Shown: piece by piece, positions 1-12,396 of the stretch
Numbering within the stretch: the stretch's first letter is position 1
How the letters are laid out: each line of letters opens with the position of its first letter
From: Cordylochernes scorpioides
Taxonomy: Eukaryota; Arthropoda; Arachnida; Pseudoscorpiones; Chernetidae
DNA: 64,000 bases
Reading direction: 5' to 3'
Assembly (NCBI GenBank): GCA_030710605.1
Contig: CP092879.1
Location: 26,554,032-26,618,031, forward strand
The notes under the pieces: generated by a model
The model's database searches: none
What the model was told of the DNA's origin: nothing
The model's input: the letters and a program-made list of their open reading frames with translations, nothing else
Position numbers and translations under genes: made by a program

Positions 1-160
1 CTGCCAGAGGAAGGGGGTTTCCCTTGAGCGGTGGTTCTCGGACGTCCTTGGGTGCTCTGCAGGGTCCAGCTGCTGAGGGAGACTAACGGGAGCCCGAGTA
101 GGTGATCCACGAAAGAAGAAGCGGCGTCGTCGCGAAGAACCGCGGAGGGTCAAGCCGCGA
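1..160. other. GC-rich left-edge segment of unknown origin
   Basis: This segment is clearly richer in G+C than the AT-rich DNA that follows. It holds one basic stretch in forward frame 2 (three lysines, then four arginines, near 108-130) that runs into the minisatellite. A stop codon at about 83 interrupts that frame. It could be the tail of an exon or a repeat that extends beyond the window; I cannot decide and do not assign a gene. Confidence 0.3.
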
Positions 161-1790
161 CAATATTATATTGACAGAGATACAGATATGGCAGAGACGA
201 GAGTAAAAACACATGTTTTATTAACAGAAGTACAGAGACACAAGGTAGGTACACATGTATCATTGACAGAAAAACAGAAATGTCAGAGACGGTGGAAAGT
301 ACATATATTATATTAAATCAAGTACAGAGATGCCAGAGACGGGGGGAGTACACATGATTTATTGACAGAACTGCATAGAGGCCAGACACGCACGGAGGAA
401 TACACATTTTTTATTGACAGAAGCACAGAGATGCCAGAGACGGGGAAGTAGAGATATTTAATTGACAAAGTAACAGAGATGCCAGAGAAAGAGGGATTAC
501 ACATGTTTTATTTATAGAGGTACAAAGATGCCATAAACAGGGGAGTACTCATGCTTTTTGACAAAGAATTAGAGAAGCCAGAGACGAGATGAAATATACA
601 TTTTATTTTCAGAGATACAGAGATGCCATAAATGGAGTGAAGTATATTATAATATACTGACAGATGTTAATAAATGACAAAGACGAGTGGTGGAAAACAC
701 AAATAATAATGACAGAGGTACGGAGATGCCAAAAGCGAGAGGAAATACACACGTTTTATTGACAGAATTAAAGAGATGCCAGAAACGGAGGAGTTCACAT
801 ATTTTATGGAAAGAACTACATAGATTCCAGACACGGGGAGAGTACATATATTTTATTGACAGAAGTAAAGAGATTCCAGAGACGGGGGGAGTACACATGT
901 TTCATTAACAAAGATTCAGAAATGCCAGAGAGGTGGAAGTACACATGTTTTATTGAAAGATTTACAGAAAGGCCAGAGACGGGGGGGAGTACTCATGTTT
1001 TATTGAAAGAAGTACAAGGAGGTAAAAGGATGCTAGAGACGGTGGAATACACATGTTTTGTTGACGGAGGTACAAGAATTCCAGAGACGGTGGAACACAC
1101 ACGTTTTATTGACTGAGTTACAGTGACGCCAGAGACGATGTAATACACATATTTCATTGACAGCGGTACAGGGAGCCCAGAGCCGGTGGTATACTAATGT
1201 TTTATTGACGGAGGTACATGGAGGCCAAAAACGGTGGAATACACATATTCTCTCGACGGGTGTACTGAGATGCCAGAGACGTTGGAATACACATGTTTCA
1301 TTGACGGAGGTACATGGAGGCCAAAAACGGAGGAATACACATGTTTTTTGACGGAGGTACAGGGAGGGCAGAGACGGTGGAATACACATATTCTATTGAT
1401 GGAGATATACAGATACCAGAGACGTGGATTACACATGTTCAATTGACGGAGTTATATGGAGGCCAAAGTCGGTGAAATACACATGTTTTATCGACGGAGG
1501 TATAGAGATGTTAGAGACGATTGAATACACGTGTTTTATCGACGGATTAATTGATTTAGTGATTTATTTAACTTATGATTTAGAGCACAATAGTCATGGT
1601 TAGATTTTAGTGTTTTATTGACGGAGGTACAGGGAGGCCAGAGACGGCGGACTACACATATTCTCTTGACGGATGTACAGACATCCTAGAGATGGTTGAA
1701 TACACATTTTCTATTGACGGAGCTTCAAGAACGCTTGAGACGGTGGAATAAGCATGTTTTATTGACGTAGGTCAGGTTTCTAGGAAAACA
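160..1790. repeat. 48-bp minisatellite array
   Basis: Roughly 30 diverged units are built on a 48-bp theme containing TTTTATTGACGGAGGTACAG followed by a CCAGAGACGGTGGAATACAC block. Units near 1000-1500 are the most similar; the left end carries more substitutions and small indels. Because 48 is a multiple of three, open frames with a 16-residue periodicity appear on both strands. For example, the reverse frame at 1033-1389 has recurring TCVFHRLW and TSVNKTC blocks. These frames have no promoter or consistent start and break at unit indels, so I read them as by-products of the period rather than a gene. A non-repeat interruption lies at about 1545-1615. Confidence 0.9.
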
Positions 1791-1849
1791 ATAAGTTGTG
1801 GATACAGTTTTTTGCGATATACTTCAATACGATAATTTTATGGGATTAA

Positions 1850-3190
1850 TCTATATATATATATATATATGAATGTCTGTGTGTGATTCAAAAACCATAC
1901 ATCCAATCGCCGTGAAATTTTGGGATATTATTAGGCATATCCCGGAAAGGTTTTCGAAAAATAATTTCTTGAATATCTTTAATATCCTTAGAGTTATTTG
2001 CAGATTTGTAGCTTTAACTCACAAGCAGCGCCACCTTGCGACGGAGATAGGCTTAGGCCTGCCCCCCCCCCCCCCCCCCCCCGTCGAGAAAATGTAATCG
2101 TCCGGCCGCCGGCTGGTTGGACAGTCCAAGTTCCAACCGACTAATCAGAGGGATCAAGAGGTCCTGGCGCGCGGGGGCAGAGTTGGTGACACAGCTGTGC
2201 CAAGTAGACAAGAAAAAAGCCTCGCGGGTGACCTCCGGGAACTACGTCCATCTTCCATAAACGACCATGATTTTATTCAACTTATCGAGTATTTTTCAAG
2301 GGACCGGGAAAAAATGTTCACTAGATAAAACGATGATTTTGTAATGTAGAAAATTAGGAAAGACAATATTCAGGATGACACGGCACACCGGGACCGGGAA
2401 AAAATGATCACTTTATCGAGAGATTCAAATTTACGAGTTTCAAATTATCGAAATCAACTTATCGAGTATTTTTTAAGGGAACGGGAAAAAATGTTCACTA
2501 GATAAAACGATTATTTTGTAATGTAGAAAATTAGGAAATACAAAATTCAGGATGCCACGGCACACAGGGACCGGGAAAAAATTATCACTTTATCGAGAGA
2601 TTCAAATTTACGAGTTTCAAATTATCAAAATATATCTTTTTTTTTATTATATGTTTATAGAGAATTGTTTTAACAAATGTTCGTTAGACAAACCTTTACT
2701 CGGGTAAAACCGAAAAAAATGATCACTTTAACGAGAGATTCAAATTTACGAGTTTCAAATTATCGAAATCAACTTATCGAGTATTTTTTAAGGGACCGGG
2801 AAAAAATGTTCACTAGCTAAAACGATTATTTTGTAATGTAGAAAATTAGGAAATACAAAATTCAGGATGACACGGCACACAGGGACCGGGAAAAAATGAT
2901 CACTTTATCGAGAGATTCAAATTTACGAGTTTCAAATTATCAAAATATATCTTTTTTTTTTAAATATGTTTATAGAGAATTGTTTTAACAAATGTTCGTT
3001 ATACAAACCTTTACTCGGGTAAAACCGAAAAAAATGATCACTTTATCGAGAGATTCAAATTTACGAGTTTCAAATTATCAAAATATATCTTTTTTTTTTA
3101 AATATGTTTATAGAGAATTGTTTTAACAAATGTTCGTTATACAAACCTTTACTCGGGTAAAACCCGGGCGAAGCCGGGTACATCCGCTAG
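1850..3190 (+). mobile_element. Non-autonomous Helitron, about 1.34 kb
   Basis: The element begins TCTATATATATA directly after an A (1849) and ends CTAG directly before a T (3191). This is the A|T insertion typical of Helitrons, which move by rolling-circle replication. A GC-rich hairpin (ACCCGGGCGAAGCCGGGT, about 3162-3179) lies just before the CTAG end. Near the 5' end are ATGTCTGTGTGTG, a block around 2022-2050 (GCGCCACCTTGCGACGG) and a C17-C20 run. No Rep/helicase ORF is present, so it must depend on an autonomous partner. Its interior is mostly a tandem array, listed separately. The ends support the class strongly; family membership is not determined. Confidence 0.85.
2278..3130. repeat. 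Tandem repeats inside the Helitron
   Basis: Units of about 180-310 bp start at about 2280, 2459 and 2772 with CTTATCGAGTATTTTT followed by GGGACCGGGAAAAAATG. A second shorter block (TGATCACTTTATCGAGAGAT then AATTTACGAGTTTCAAATTA) recurs at about 2407, 2583, 2720, 2897 and 3037. Another block (ATGTTTATAGAGAATTG) recurs at about 2649, 2968 and 3108. Tandem expansion near the 3' end is common in Helitrons. Confidence 0.85.
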
Positions 3191-3194
3191 TTAT

Positions 3195-3730
3195 TATATA
3201 CAGTAAATGTCTTCATTGTCCGACACAAAAAGATCCTGCTCGTCCTCCTTGGCACCGTCTTCCCGGTTAGTCACATAGCCACTCGCCAGGAAACCCCTTC
3301 CTGTGAATTCTTTCACTGTTGATTTGATCAAAACTGTCTGTTTCACTCCTACCTCACACCTGGACAATCCCTCTTTAGCTGGAGTCCATTCATCTTCACC
3401 CAACTTCACTCTGGGATTTTGCCCTCTTGGTTATCTTGTAATACTTCGGGCTATTTTGTCCAAAGAGTTTCCATGAATTCGAAGGCCGATTTTTTCCCAG
3501 AGTATTCTGCTACAGTATAGGCTGTAGAAAGTGGTAGCATCTGACAGCGATTTGCATCAGTCCTGCTGGTTCAGTGACCAGGTCTACGCTCGCATCCCTC
3601 GAAGCACGAGAAGCTGGCTTTGATTTGTTCACATTTTCTCTTGGAAGCTTTGCTTGTTGACGGATTAAAATCAGCCCGTCTCTGCCTCTTGCTTTCTTTA
3701 AGTTTTTAAAAATCACGATTTCGCCTTTTT
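3195..3730 (-). pseudogene. Unrecognised coding-like remnant
   Basis: Two reverse-strand open stretches (3510-3716 and 3194-3409 with its upstream extension) have more balanced base composition than their surroundings and non-repetitive, protein-like translations. The second ends in an acidic tail, with residues EDEQDLF and SDNEDIYCI before the stop. Frame changes and a stop between about 3420 and 3510 separate them. I see no known motif. The segment lies just outside the Helitron 3' end. It could be a decayed host exon, a processed pseudogene or an unclassified transposon fragment. Confidence 0.3.
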
Positions 3731-5605
3731 AAGCTCTGCCGGAGATTTAAATATATTTATAAATATAAACTAACTATATAGTATAGATAATATATCTTTT
3801 CCCCGACACAAGCTGATTCTACACATGCAAATTAGGTATGATTTAAGAGACACATATACGATTTAAACACTTTAGCTTCCAATATTTCACTTTACCTATA
3901 ACAAACGAATATTCGCTTATAATTTTGACTGCTTTTTCTTTTACCAAGTGCACTTGATGTTTCGTGAATTAAACATTTTATCTGCATGAAATTTGATTCT
4001 AGATGCAACTTGATTTACCTGTTATAGTTCTAGATAGTATCTCTTAATAGGTCTCTCGTGTGTCTTTCTAATATATAATAGACATATCAAATAAAATAAT
4101 AATAAGTGAACTAGCACAATTGAGTTTTTTTATATCGTGTAATTTTATTTGTGTTTGCGCTCGCGGAATTCTAAACTATAAATAGATAATAATATGTTCA
4201 CAAAATAAAACAATTTATTCGACCCTAACTTCAATTTTAAAAATATTGGAAGGACGTAACACATCAGTGGTTAACCCTCCCGTAGGTTTCACCAGTTTAA
4301 TCTACCGCTCTAATATTGTACGTATTGGGATGTTTAGCTATCTATGTGCGTCTATCTAAGTGATTTGGAGATTAACTACAAATATGTTTGTGAAACATAT
4401 AGCTGGCGCATGTTGCGTTTAAACATCAAATTCGTCAAGTTGTTAGGAAAGGGCAATTAGTACCTTTTACAATGTAAGCTGTGCTTATCTACAAGTGTGT
4501 GTTGCATCAACATATTTATTATATATATTAACATAATATAATTTCATTACTTACATCAAATATTGAATATCAAATAATAAATATTTTATATATCATTTTA
4601 GAGCACAATTTAAAGCTAATTTCAATTAGTTTATGAATATTGAAATGTTTTGTGTTAAAACTTGACTCGATTTTTCAAATATTTCGCGGTTTTATATCAT
4701 TTTAAATCCACTCTCTGAGGATAAAATTTAATGGTATTAATTGTGTATAAATATAATTTTGTTCGCAATAATTTATATAAAAAATTATCTTGTTTTTATA
4801 TTTTTGCTTCAAAGTGTTAATGTTTCAAAGAGATATATTATCCATGTATTATTTGTGATCTCAGGTCTAAAAAATCAACTTTATCTTGAGAAAGTTTGAC
4901 CAGAAGGGCAAAAAGTAAAAATGTTTGACCTCTGGTCCAAAATATCCAGAGTAGAGAGGAACCTACCTGTCTGTGTGGTCCTGTCCTCCTTTCTGAAAAC
5001 AAAAACATCTCACTTAACCTCCCCTCACAGCAATTTAGGAATCGTTTATAATAAATATAGTTCTATATAAGATTAGGGGAAGTTTTAGTCACTATCGAAA
5101 ATATTCGTTTGCAATTTGTGAAATTTTGAAGGGATTTTACATACTAAATTTTTAGTAATATAATTTTTGGAATGGTGAGTCCACCGATGCAATTCAGTCT
5201 TTAAAATTATCACCGAACTCAGAAACAGAGTAGAAAAAGAAAAAGGGTAAAGTTATATTTACTTATCACGAAATTTTTATATTCAAGTAAATTTGTACCC
5301 TATTAATTTGTCTTCATAATTAGTTCCCAGTTGGTTTTTTCCATACAATGTCGATACAATACTTAGATATGACACAAAATATTCAAACATGCTTCCAGAT
5401 CACTCCAGTAATAAAATACGAACGTTTATAGGAAAGAGCTAAATTTGAATTGACGACAGAAAATAGATCAGCTTCGCCAAAATGTTCTAAAATGAGCCAG
5501 ACGACCGAAGACCATTCCGATTGTGATCGACATGTAAGATCCATATTTACATTTATGGGCAATACTTGAGTAAGTTTCATATTTCAATGTCGCGGTCGCC
5601 AATTT
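3731..5605. other. AT-rich DNA, nothing recognised
   Basis: Both strands are rich in stops. I see no terminal repeats, RNA gene or recognisable protein. A short ORF at 5383-5580 (reverse) has no supporting motif. Confidence 0.6.
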
Positions 5606-5607
5606 TT

Positions 5608-5755
5608 TCAAGGAGATAGACATAATATTTTCTTTACACTTGGTTATCTCGTGTCTTCAATAAAGGTCACTGTGTATCAAATATATTTCAGAGTTATTAT
5701 CTGCAACCCAATAAACATGCTGAAAGGTGAACTTGCTTAAGTTTTGTTCATTATA
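5608..5755 (-). mobile_element. Partial MITE, CACTCATGGACA family
   Basis: This is a diverged, truncated relative of the copies at 8453, 21643 and 59434. It shares the blocks GGTTATCTCGTGTCTTCAAT and TTTCAGAGTTATTATCTG and a final AAGTTTTGTTCAT. The outer TIR has decayed. Confidence 0.7.
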
Positions 5756-7385
5756 TTGACTTGGTTGTCGTTAATTGTCCAGAACTGAGAAAGATTAAAG
5801 CGGCTAAACCACAAGGAAATGAACATCACCTACCACGTGCGCCAGTAGTATCCCTTTCTTTCCTCTTCTTGAAAGATTTCATGCAATATGTAAGAAATAT
5901 GAATAAATCAATATCAATCATTTGGTTAATTCGGAATTATAACTTTTAAAAATTTGTTTGATAACCTCATTGTTATCATATTTTTAATCAAGGTTGCTCT
6001 TGGCGCTGGATGCTTATACCTTTCTATTCGCAAATTTAGTGATTGATATTCTACAAGTGAAAATTTCTATAAACAAGTTGATTTTACTTGTTTATACTTC
6101 ACAAAGGCAATGATATTATATAATCCCCAATAATTATTCTAGTTCATTATTGTTTAAAGCCCACATAGGCTTTCAAATTTCCTATGATTCATTTTTTCCA
6201 AAGAATAACCTCCTTTGATGAAAAGTTGTTGACTTTGCTTAGACTTTTTAAATATAGGGACGCAAAGAAGATTGATCAAGTTTTATTGATTTACAAGAGA
6301 GAGAACAAAATAAAAGAGAAACTTATAACATGTCAAACAAAAAGAAACTTTTCTTCTTACGATTAGCGCCTATTTTTTTGCGATCTCACACGCATACTCT
6401 GTAGGAATAATTATTTAATTAAACTTGAAATATATATATACACAACAAAAGCATAAAAACCTTGAGGTGTTAAATGTCATGATTTATCGCTGATATATAT
6501 TTATAATATCAGTTTTCATGAACTCTTTGCTACTTCATATGATCTTTTAATTTGCCTAGAAATCTAAAATTTAATTTCATCATCTTATATTAGATTTTCA
6601 TCACAAAAATTAATTAAGCTTATTAATAAACAAATATTTCAAACTATTTTATAATTTAAGATACTTTTGAGAGAGAAAATTTTTATAATTAATAGTTGTC
6701 TCTGTTCAAAAGATTCAATACACAATTTGCAGACTGAAAAACTATCTAATTTTATTAGACGTAACTTAAGAGAGGAGACGGAATGTCCATCACAAAATAT
6801 CTCTTTAATATATTCGGAACATTCCTACAAAAAGCTGATTCAATGTTAGTTTACAATTACCAATAAAGTAATCAATGAACAAACAGAATCTTAGAACGAT
6901 AGCTAGTACAACTCATTTTTCTTTCCTGCTAGAGCTCAAATAAAGTTATACCTCTGTCAACTACAGTTTAAGTTATAATTTTTATGATAAATAAATATAA
7001 TTAATTATATATAATATAAAATTGTGTATTCATTTTTAATATATAAAATAAATCGTATAAAATCATTTTAACATCATAAATGCGCGCAGTTTTTATTTAT
7101 TATAAAATAGTTTCAATTTTTGCCGCGAGATGGCGATCATAGTTCGGAGTTTGATCAGAACAGCCGCGTGTAGGTATTATTTACTATCAATATTACATTT
7201 AGTTTATATTACATTTAAAGTAGCATGATAGCATATCAATATTGCTATGACAAAATGTGCTCACTGTGATTAATGTTGAGTATCATTTTAAATATGCTAA
7301 TTCTAATCAAGAGGATTTGGCTGGGAGTCGTAGCGTGTGTATAGTAGTTGTTTGAAAAATAATAACTCAATTTCGCATAACAACA
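5756..7385. other. AT-rich DNA, nothing recognised
   Basis: Short ORFs at 5761, 6184 and 6667 (60-62 codons) show no motif or compositional support. The segment is otherwise A/T-rich, with simple TA stretches. Confidence 0.6.
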
Positions 7386-7387
7386 GT

Positions 7388-7735
7388 AGCAAAAAAGCCT
7401 TTATTAACTACCTAATTAACGCTCTTTCCATACAGGATTCTCTCTCAGGTGGATAAACACAAGTAAACATAACAGTTATCTACATAAAGTGGAGAATAAG
7501 ATCGACCTTTCTTCAAGTTGGATCCATCATTTGTGTTGCACCTATTGTTTGTGCTATTTTCATAATTTGGGAAAAGCTAATGCATTTAGTTTGCTTTTCA
7601 CTACTTTTTAGTATTAGAACATATGGCGATTTTTTTTCAGCGACCTTTTGACGGAGAATTTCTCTCCTCCTCCAATGCCGAACAATAAAACGTGGAGTGT
7701 GGAAAGTCCTGGCTAAATTCACTATTACACAGCGT
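7388..7735. repeat. Dispersed repeat R330, copy 1
   Basis: About 330 bp match 33030-33325 at many blocks: CATACAGGATTCT, AAGTAAACATA, ATCGACCTTTCTTCAAGTTG, TTTGCTTTTCACTACTTTT and TTTTGACGGAGAATTTCT. A reverse-strand ORF (7513-7722) spans it but is not conserved in the other copy. The class is unknown; an LTR or element-terminus fragment is possible. Confidence 0.75.
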
Positions 7736-8452
7736 ACACTTTAGTTTCTTAAATTTAAATAAGAAAGCGTAATTAAGTTTAAATAGTGAAAAAAATGAAT
7801 TCTTAGGCAACGCTTTACAGTTATTGGAATATCACCAATTTCAAATAAAATTATTTTTTTAAGACAAACAAAATTAAGGATAGGATTTTATTTATATCCA
7901 CTAATAGAATTTTCAATGTTTACAAGTAAGTTATCAGCACAATTATTTCTATTTAAAATTTTAAAATATCTATAATGCAATTATAATGGTTATTTGTTGT
8001 AATATTTTGTCATATAGGTACATAGCGATGAGAATTGAAAGGCTATTAGAGTTTTAAAATTAATTTTCAAAATAAGTATATTTTATTATATTACTTTTTT
8101 ATATACTTATTGCAAATTAGTTTTTGAACTCAAATACAAACATACATACTGTCGATAATCGGTTTAAAACCGATCAAATTCATGGTCAAAACACAATTAA
8201 ATACCTTCACTTTATAGATCCCGATTACCCAAATGTATTTGAAGTGCAAAACTGATCGGAAATGAAATCAGTTTTATTTAAGTCCAAATCCTATCAGGGA
8301 CGATTAATTCAAAGTCCTGAATTTTAGTTGATCGTGTATATGAGACCAAAATGTTTATTTACAAAATAGGCATATTTGTTAATCAAATAAATAGAGCGCA
8401 TATTGCATTTATTATTTAGATAATCAGAACCCCAGATAACATTGTCTAATAT

Positions 8453-8666
8453 ACACTCATGGACAGAACTTAAGGAAGTTGTAATTTTAGCATGTATATC
8501 GGGATTCAGACAATAACTCTGAAATATATTTGATACACAGTAATCTTTATTGAAGACACATGAGATAACCAAGCGTGAACAAAATTGTCTCTGTCTCCTT
8601 TAAAAAAAACAGAGCTCAAGCAACATCAAAGACTTTCCACTTCCTTGAGTTTTATCCATGAGTGTA
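8453..8666. mobile_element. MITE, CACTCATGGACA family, complete copy
   Basis: A 214-bp element has imperfect terminal inverted repeats: CACTCATGGACAGAACTTAAGG at the left and CCTTGAGTTTTATCCATGAGTG at the right. It is flanked by TA on each side, as for Tc1/mariner elements. It contains no ORF. Sister copies are at 21643-21853 and 59434-59649, with fragments at 5608 and 58105. The autonomous partner is not in the window. Confidence 0.85.
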
Positions 8667-8667
8667 T

Positions 8668-9388
8668 ATAAAGCTCAATTTGATCAAAGTATAAAAATAT
8701 TTGAATATTTTGTACCATATATATACTAACACTTTGAGATAAAATATGCTTGTAGCTAGAAATGAGATGTTGATGGTGATAAAATGGCTTGTTTTAAAAC
8801 CAAATTAGATTAAAGATAGGAAAATTGATTCCCTGGCTCTGTCTTAAAATTCTTCGAATTTTCCTTTATATAATTTAATGAGCTAAATCGACGTGTCTGA
8901 TTTCAAGAATATAAATTTTAGGATAAAGAAATGTCACTGGGAGCAAGTTTAGGAGAATAGAGTCGCTGGGCTAGTAAAACAATTCCGTGTTTTAGTCAAA
9001 TTAATTTGCCCAAAGACAGTCGTATGCGGCCGCGCGTTGTTATGATGCAAGAGCCAATAATTCTAATGCTAGTTAGGAACGATGCCGACGCTCTGCTTCC
9101 TATTAAATATCACAATGCATGAAGAACGTAATGTTGATTAATTATCTGACCCTCGATTACGAATTCATAGTGTGCTAATCCCTGTATATGATTACATCTT
9201 CCGGGGGTGCTTACCGATAAAGTGAGCCAGGGTGTAGATTATCCTTGACGTTTATTCGGCCAGCTTTACATCATGTAAACTATTTGAATGTCCTTTATTG
9301 TGATTGGTAATCTTCTTTAAAAGCTTGATTCAACATTTGAAGTTATTCTAAGAACCTAATTTCTTGTTCTTGTGTGTTCCAAAATCAC
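8668..9388. other. AT-rich DNA, nothing recognised
   Basis: No repeats shared with the rest of the window and no ORF with coding support were seen. A NotI-like GCGGCCGC sits near 9028. Confidence 0.5.
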
Positions 9389-9552
9389 TTTATTAGGTAC
9401 CGCTCGAAAAGAGCAACCTAGTTTATGATATTTGCAACAATGAATAATATGTGAGGGTTATTCACATATTAAAACAAAGGGTCCAATGCGGGATTCGATT
9501 CCGGTTCATGGCTGTCGGGAATCGAGGGTGTTACCCACTCGTCCACCGAATC
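9389..9552 (-). mobile_element. tRNA-derived SINE, family 1
   Basis: The reverse strand carries a tRNA-like head: a CGGACGAGTGGGTAACACCC A-box region and an internal B-box resembling GGATCGAATCCC. A tRNA-unrelated body follows, with AACCTAGTTTATGATA on the plus strand and a GGTACCGCT block near the far end. It matches the forward copy at 24896-25062 along its whole length. Such elements are transcribed by RNA polymerase III and mobilised by a partner LINE. Confidence 0.8.
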
Positions 9553-9644
9553 TTCTAGAACCTCATTTAAAGCCCAACCTCATACAGGTTTGTGGGTGGC
9601 GTCAATATGGTATCGTGATTTCTCTCTGGAAGTCATGGGGAGAT

Positions 9645-9832
9645 TTTTCAGCAAATACAGACAATTTTCAACAAGGGTTTCCTAGACTTCTGACGTGATC
9701 TTCAGACTCTTTCATTACCTTCCCCGTTCCCCCGGACCTGTCCCCATTGAGTATATGTGGGACCAGCTGAAAGACCAGTGGCTGCTGTGCCACAATATTC
9801 AGAATTCGGAAGCCTCTACCCAATAATGGGGA
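9645..9832 (+). pseudogene. Tc1-like transposase fragment
   Basis: Conceptual translation across frames gives a decayed QDN block at about 9660 (second catalytic Asp region), and near 9748 a block reading PIEYMWDQLKDQWLL. That block matches the Tc1 signature around the third catalytic residue (PIEHVWD). A stop and frameshifts lie between them. Only about 190 bp of the catalytic domain remains, with no TIRs. The SINE at 9389 lies directly upstream. Confidence 0.6.
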
Positions 9833-11320
9833 TCCATCTTTCACTGGAAAAAGTTAGAATTCTATTTGATCCGCTGACTAAGAGATTGAGTTGCTACCAA
9901 ACCATTGATCGCCGCTTGGTTTTTCGAGATGAAATCAAATTTCCAGATTTATTAATCTTTTATACTATCTTTGTTTTCTCTATATTCAATTTTAATTTTC
10001 AGAAATTAACACCATTCAACCCTGGACTTCTTTTGAGTTTTTGTCGACAGGTGAGAGGGGATCCAATAAGAACATCTCTTTCTGAGTAAATAATTGTTGT
10101 GAATAATTGAACTCAGAACATCTGTAACTCATCTTCATAATTAAAGTGGTTTTTAAAAATGTTTTGAGATACTGTGGATACTGTGTAAAGAAAGAGGGAT
10201 GATCGTTCGCTTTTAAAATCTGGTTTGAAAAAAATGACATGTATACCATGCTCAAGAAGCTTATCTTGAAAAATTGCGGTACAAATAAAAGTTATTAGAT
10301 TTTTATATATTCTCTTTGATTATTGGTTTATTTCTCACTCATGTGAATTGAATAGTTTTCTCTAATTATACTTCAGTATTAGACAAATTACAATAATTTA
10401 CTAATTCCTAACTCTGCTCAAAGTAAATTGGGACAACAACAAAGCTAGAAGTCCACAAAGAGAAACAAAGAAAATTGAGACAGAAAGGGAGGTCAGTTAA
10501 TTCACTCCACCTCCCCAAACAAGAAAGTGTCCAGTGAAGGACAGTGTCAACACTAACACCAAACTGTCGCCCAATGTCGCCATTGTCCAGTTTTGTTTAC
10601 CCCATCTTAATTTTCTCCTTGTGAAACTTTTGGGGAGTGGATAGAATTTGTAATCACGTTTTGGTCTTTTATTTTATTTTTCACGGTTATTTTGAAGCTA
10701 TTCTATTCTAGAAAACAAGTTTATTATACCCATTAATAATTGTATAAACCATTTTTGAATAAAAATTGAATAAATTACATTAACCTTCTACTTTTTAAGG
10801 AAAATAAAGAAAGCGTACCTTGTGCGTGTGGATAGAAATAGAAAAAGGCAGAAAATTTGAATAGTTCGAAGGATTTCTTCACCTTTAAAAGTTTATCACT
10901 AAAAATGCATGTTTTATTTGTCAATATATTGAGAAAGAGGAATTATTTTTCGATTTTTAGTATATAATTTACTCACAGAGAAAAAAGAGAGAGAATTAAG
11001 GATAATCCAGGCCCCTGGAGCGTAAAACGCCTACTGCGCGTCCATAGAACAAGTCCAGGTGCAACTTTGTCTATTGTTCTTATATTTAATATGGAACACA
11101 CAGTATTTAACTCAAGAAAGATAGCTTCGAATTTGTATTTCGAAACAAAAAATACAAAGCGTGAAGTGCATAAGTATGTAAATATTGTCGCGGAGATAAA
11201 TAAAGCAAGGGCAAATTTGGGAATAAATAATTTATTATAAAGGGTATTTATAGGGAGAGAGAGGGGAGTACAACTTACCCCAAATATGTCAATAAACTCG
11301 TCAAGGCATGAAACAAGCTG
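9833..11320. other. AT-rich DNA with no recognised gene
   Basis: ORFs at 9757-10089 and 10973-11326 have no supporting motif; the first begins inside the Tc1 relic. Nothing else was recognised. Confidence 0.5.
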
Positions 11321-11324
11321 TAAC

Positions 11325-12036
11325 ATTTAAATTTCAGACAAACCTGGATCTAGTTACTTCTCCACGATGGATCTTCGGTCCGGGTATTGGCAGATTGAAG
11401 TGGACGAAAAAGACAGGAAGAAAACTGCCTTCATCACTCCAGATGGGCTGTATGAATTCCAAGTAATGCCTTTCGGTCTATGCAACGCTCCAGCAACGTT
11501 TGAAAGGATGATAGATAGTGTTCTGGGCAGTCTTAAATGGAACATGTGCCTTTGCTACCTGGACGACATCGTAGTTTACGCACCTACCTTTGAGGAACAT
11601 CTACGTCGTCTAAAACTTGTATTAAGGTGCATCCAGAAAGCTGGACTAAACTTAAACAACAAAAAGTGTCTTTTTGGATCAAGGAGGATAAAGATTTTAG
11701 GACACCTTGTTGACGCCAATGGAATTCATCCAGATCCAGATAAAATTGAAGCCGTCTCTAAATATTCGAGGCCAAGGAATATCTCAGAACTGAGGAGCTT
11801 TCTTGGATTATGTTCCTATTACCGAAGATTTATTGAAAACCTTGCTGACAAAGCTAGATCTTTGCATGACCTACTGAAGACTGAAAAACAATTCTATTGG
11901 GATTCAGCTTAAGAGAAAGCGTTTGAAGTCCTTAAAACAGCTCTAATTTCAGAGCCTGTCTTGGGACACTTTGATGAATCCGCAGATACCAATCTACACA
12001 CGGATGCAAGCGGACATGGTATTGGAGCCGCTGAGC
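11325..12036 (+). pseudogene. Ty3/gypsy Pol fragment: reverse transcriptase and start of RNase H
   Basis: The open frame holds the gypsy reverse-transcriptase core in order: DLRSGYWQI near 11367, the FGLCNAPATF block, the active-site YLDD at about 11560, and the connection region with GLCSYYRRFI. An in-frame TAA at 11910 follows. Past it the same frame continues into the RNase H start (LHTDASGHGIGAA, with its first catalytic Asp) and ends abruptly near 12036. No LTRs, gag, protease, integrase or envelope region is present. This is a truncated, inactive copy of an LTR retrotransposon. Sequence before about 11325 is unrelated AT-rich DNA. Confidence 0.9.
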
Positions 12037-12285
12037 CACTTGACAATATATTTATAAAATATATCGTATATGCAAAGAAATTAAATATGCATATTGTTAA
12101 ATATCATTACCATCTTAGCTCCCTCTATTCTTGAAATTTTAAACAAAATAAGGTTATACCGATAGTTCGTGTTTTTCTTAAAATCTTGTTTTTCTTATTA
12201 CTTGGCTAATAATATTATTACGGCGATTACATAATACAAAGTCATTACACATAATAGCGAATAATATTGGTATTTCAATTTTTTT

Positions 12286-12316
12286 CAAGTGTTTACGAAC
12301 TTTTGGAACAACCTTG
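12286..12316. mobile_element. Solo mariner-type terminal repeat
   Basis: TTTACGAACTTTTGGAACAA followed by CCTTGTA is the inverse of the motif ACAAGGTTGTCCCGAAAGTT at 29427-29452. Both look like single surviving ends of mariner-like elements. Confidence 0.5.
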
Positions 12317-12369
12317 TATAAACGCTACTTCTTTATTTGTTGTTATAATATGTTGTCTTATTTTCAATG

Positions 12370-12396
12370 AAAAGGCGTACCTGGATCTGTGAAAGG
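12370..12396. repeat. Half of a foldback element terminus
   Basis: GGCGTACCTGGATCTGTGAA matches the left arm of the palindrome at 16450-16512. The second arm is absent here. Confidence 0.5.

Noticed and set aside
1033..1389. 118-codon reverse ORF with 16-residue repeats
   Set aside because: Explained by the 48-bp period of the minisatellite; adjacent units break the frame.
11325..12036. Endogenous retrovirus with envelope
   Set aside because: Only the reverse transcriptase and the start of RNase H of a Ty3/gypsy element are present; no LTR or envelope region is seen.
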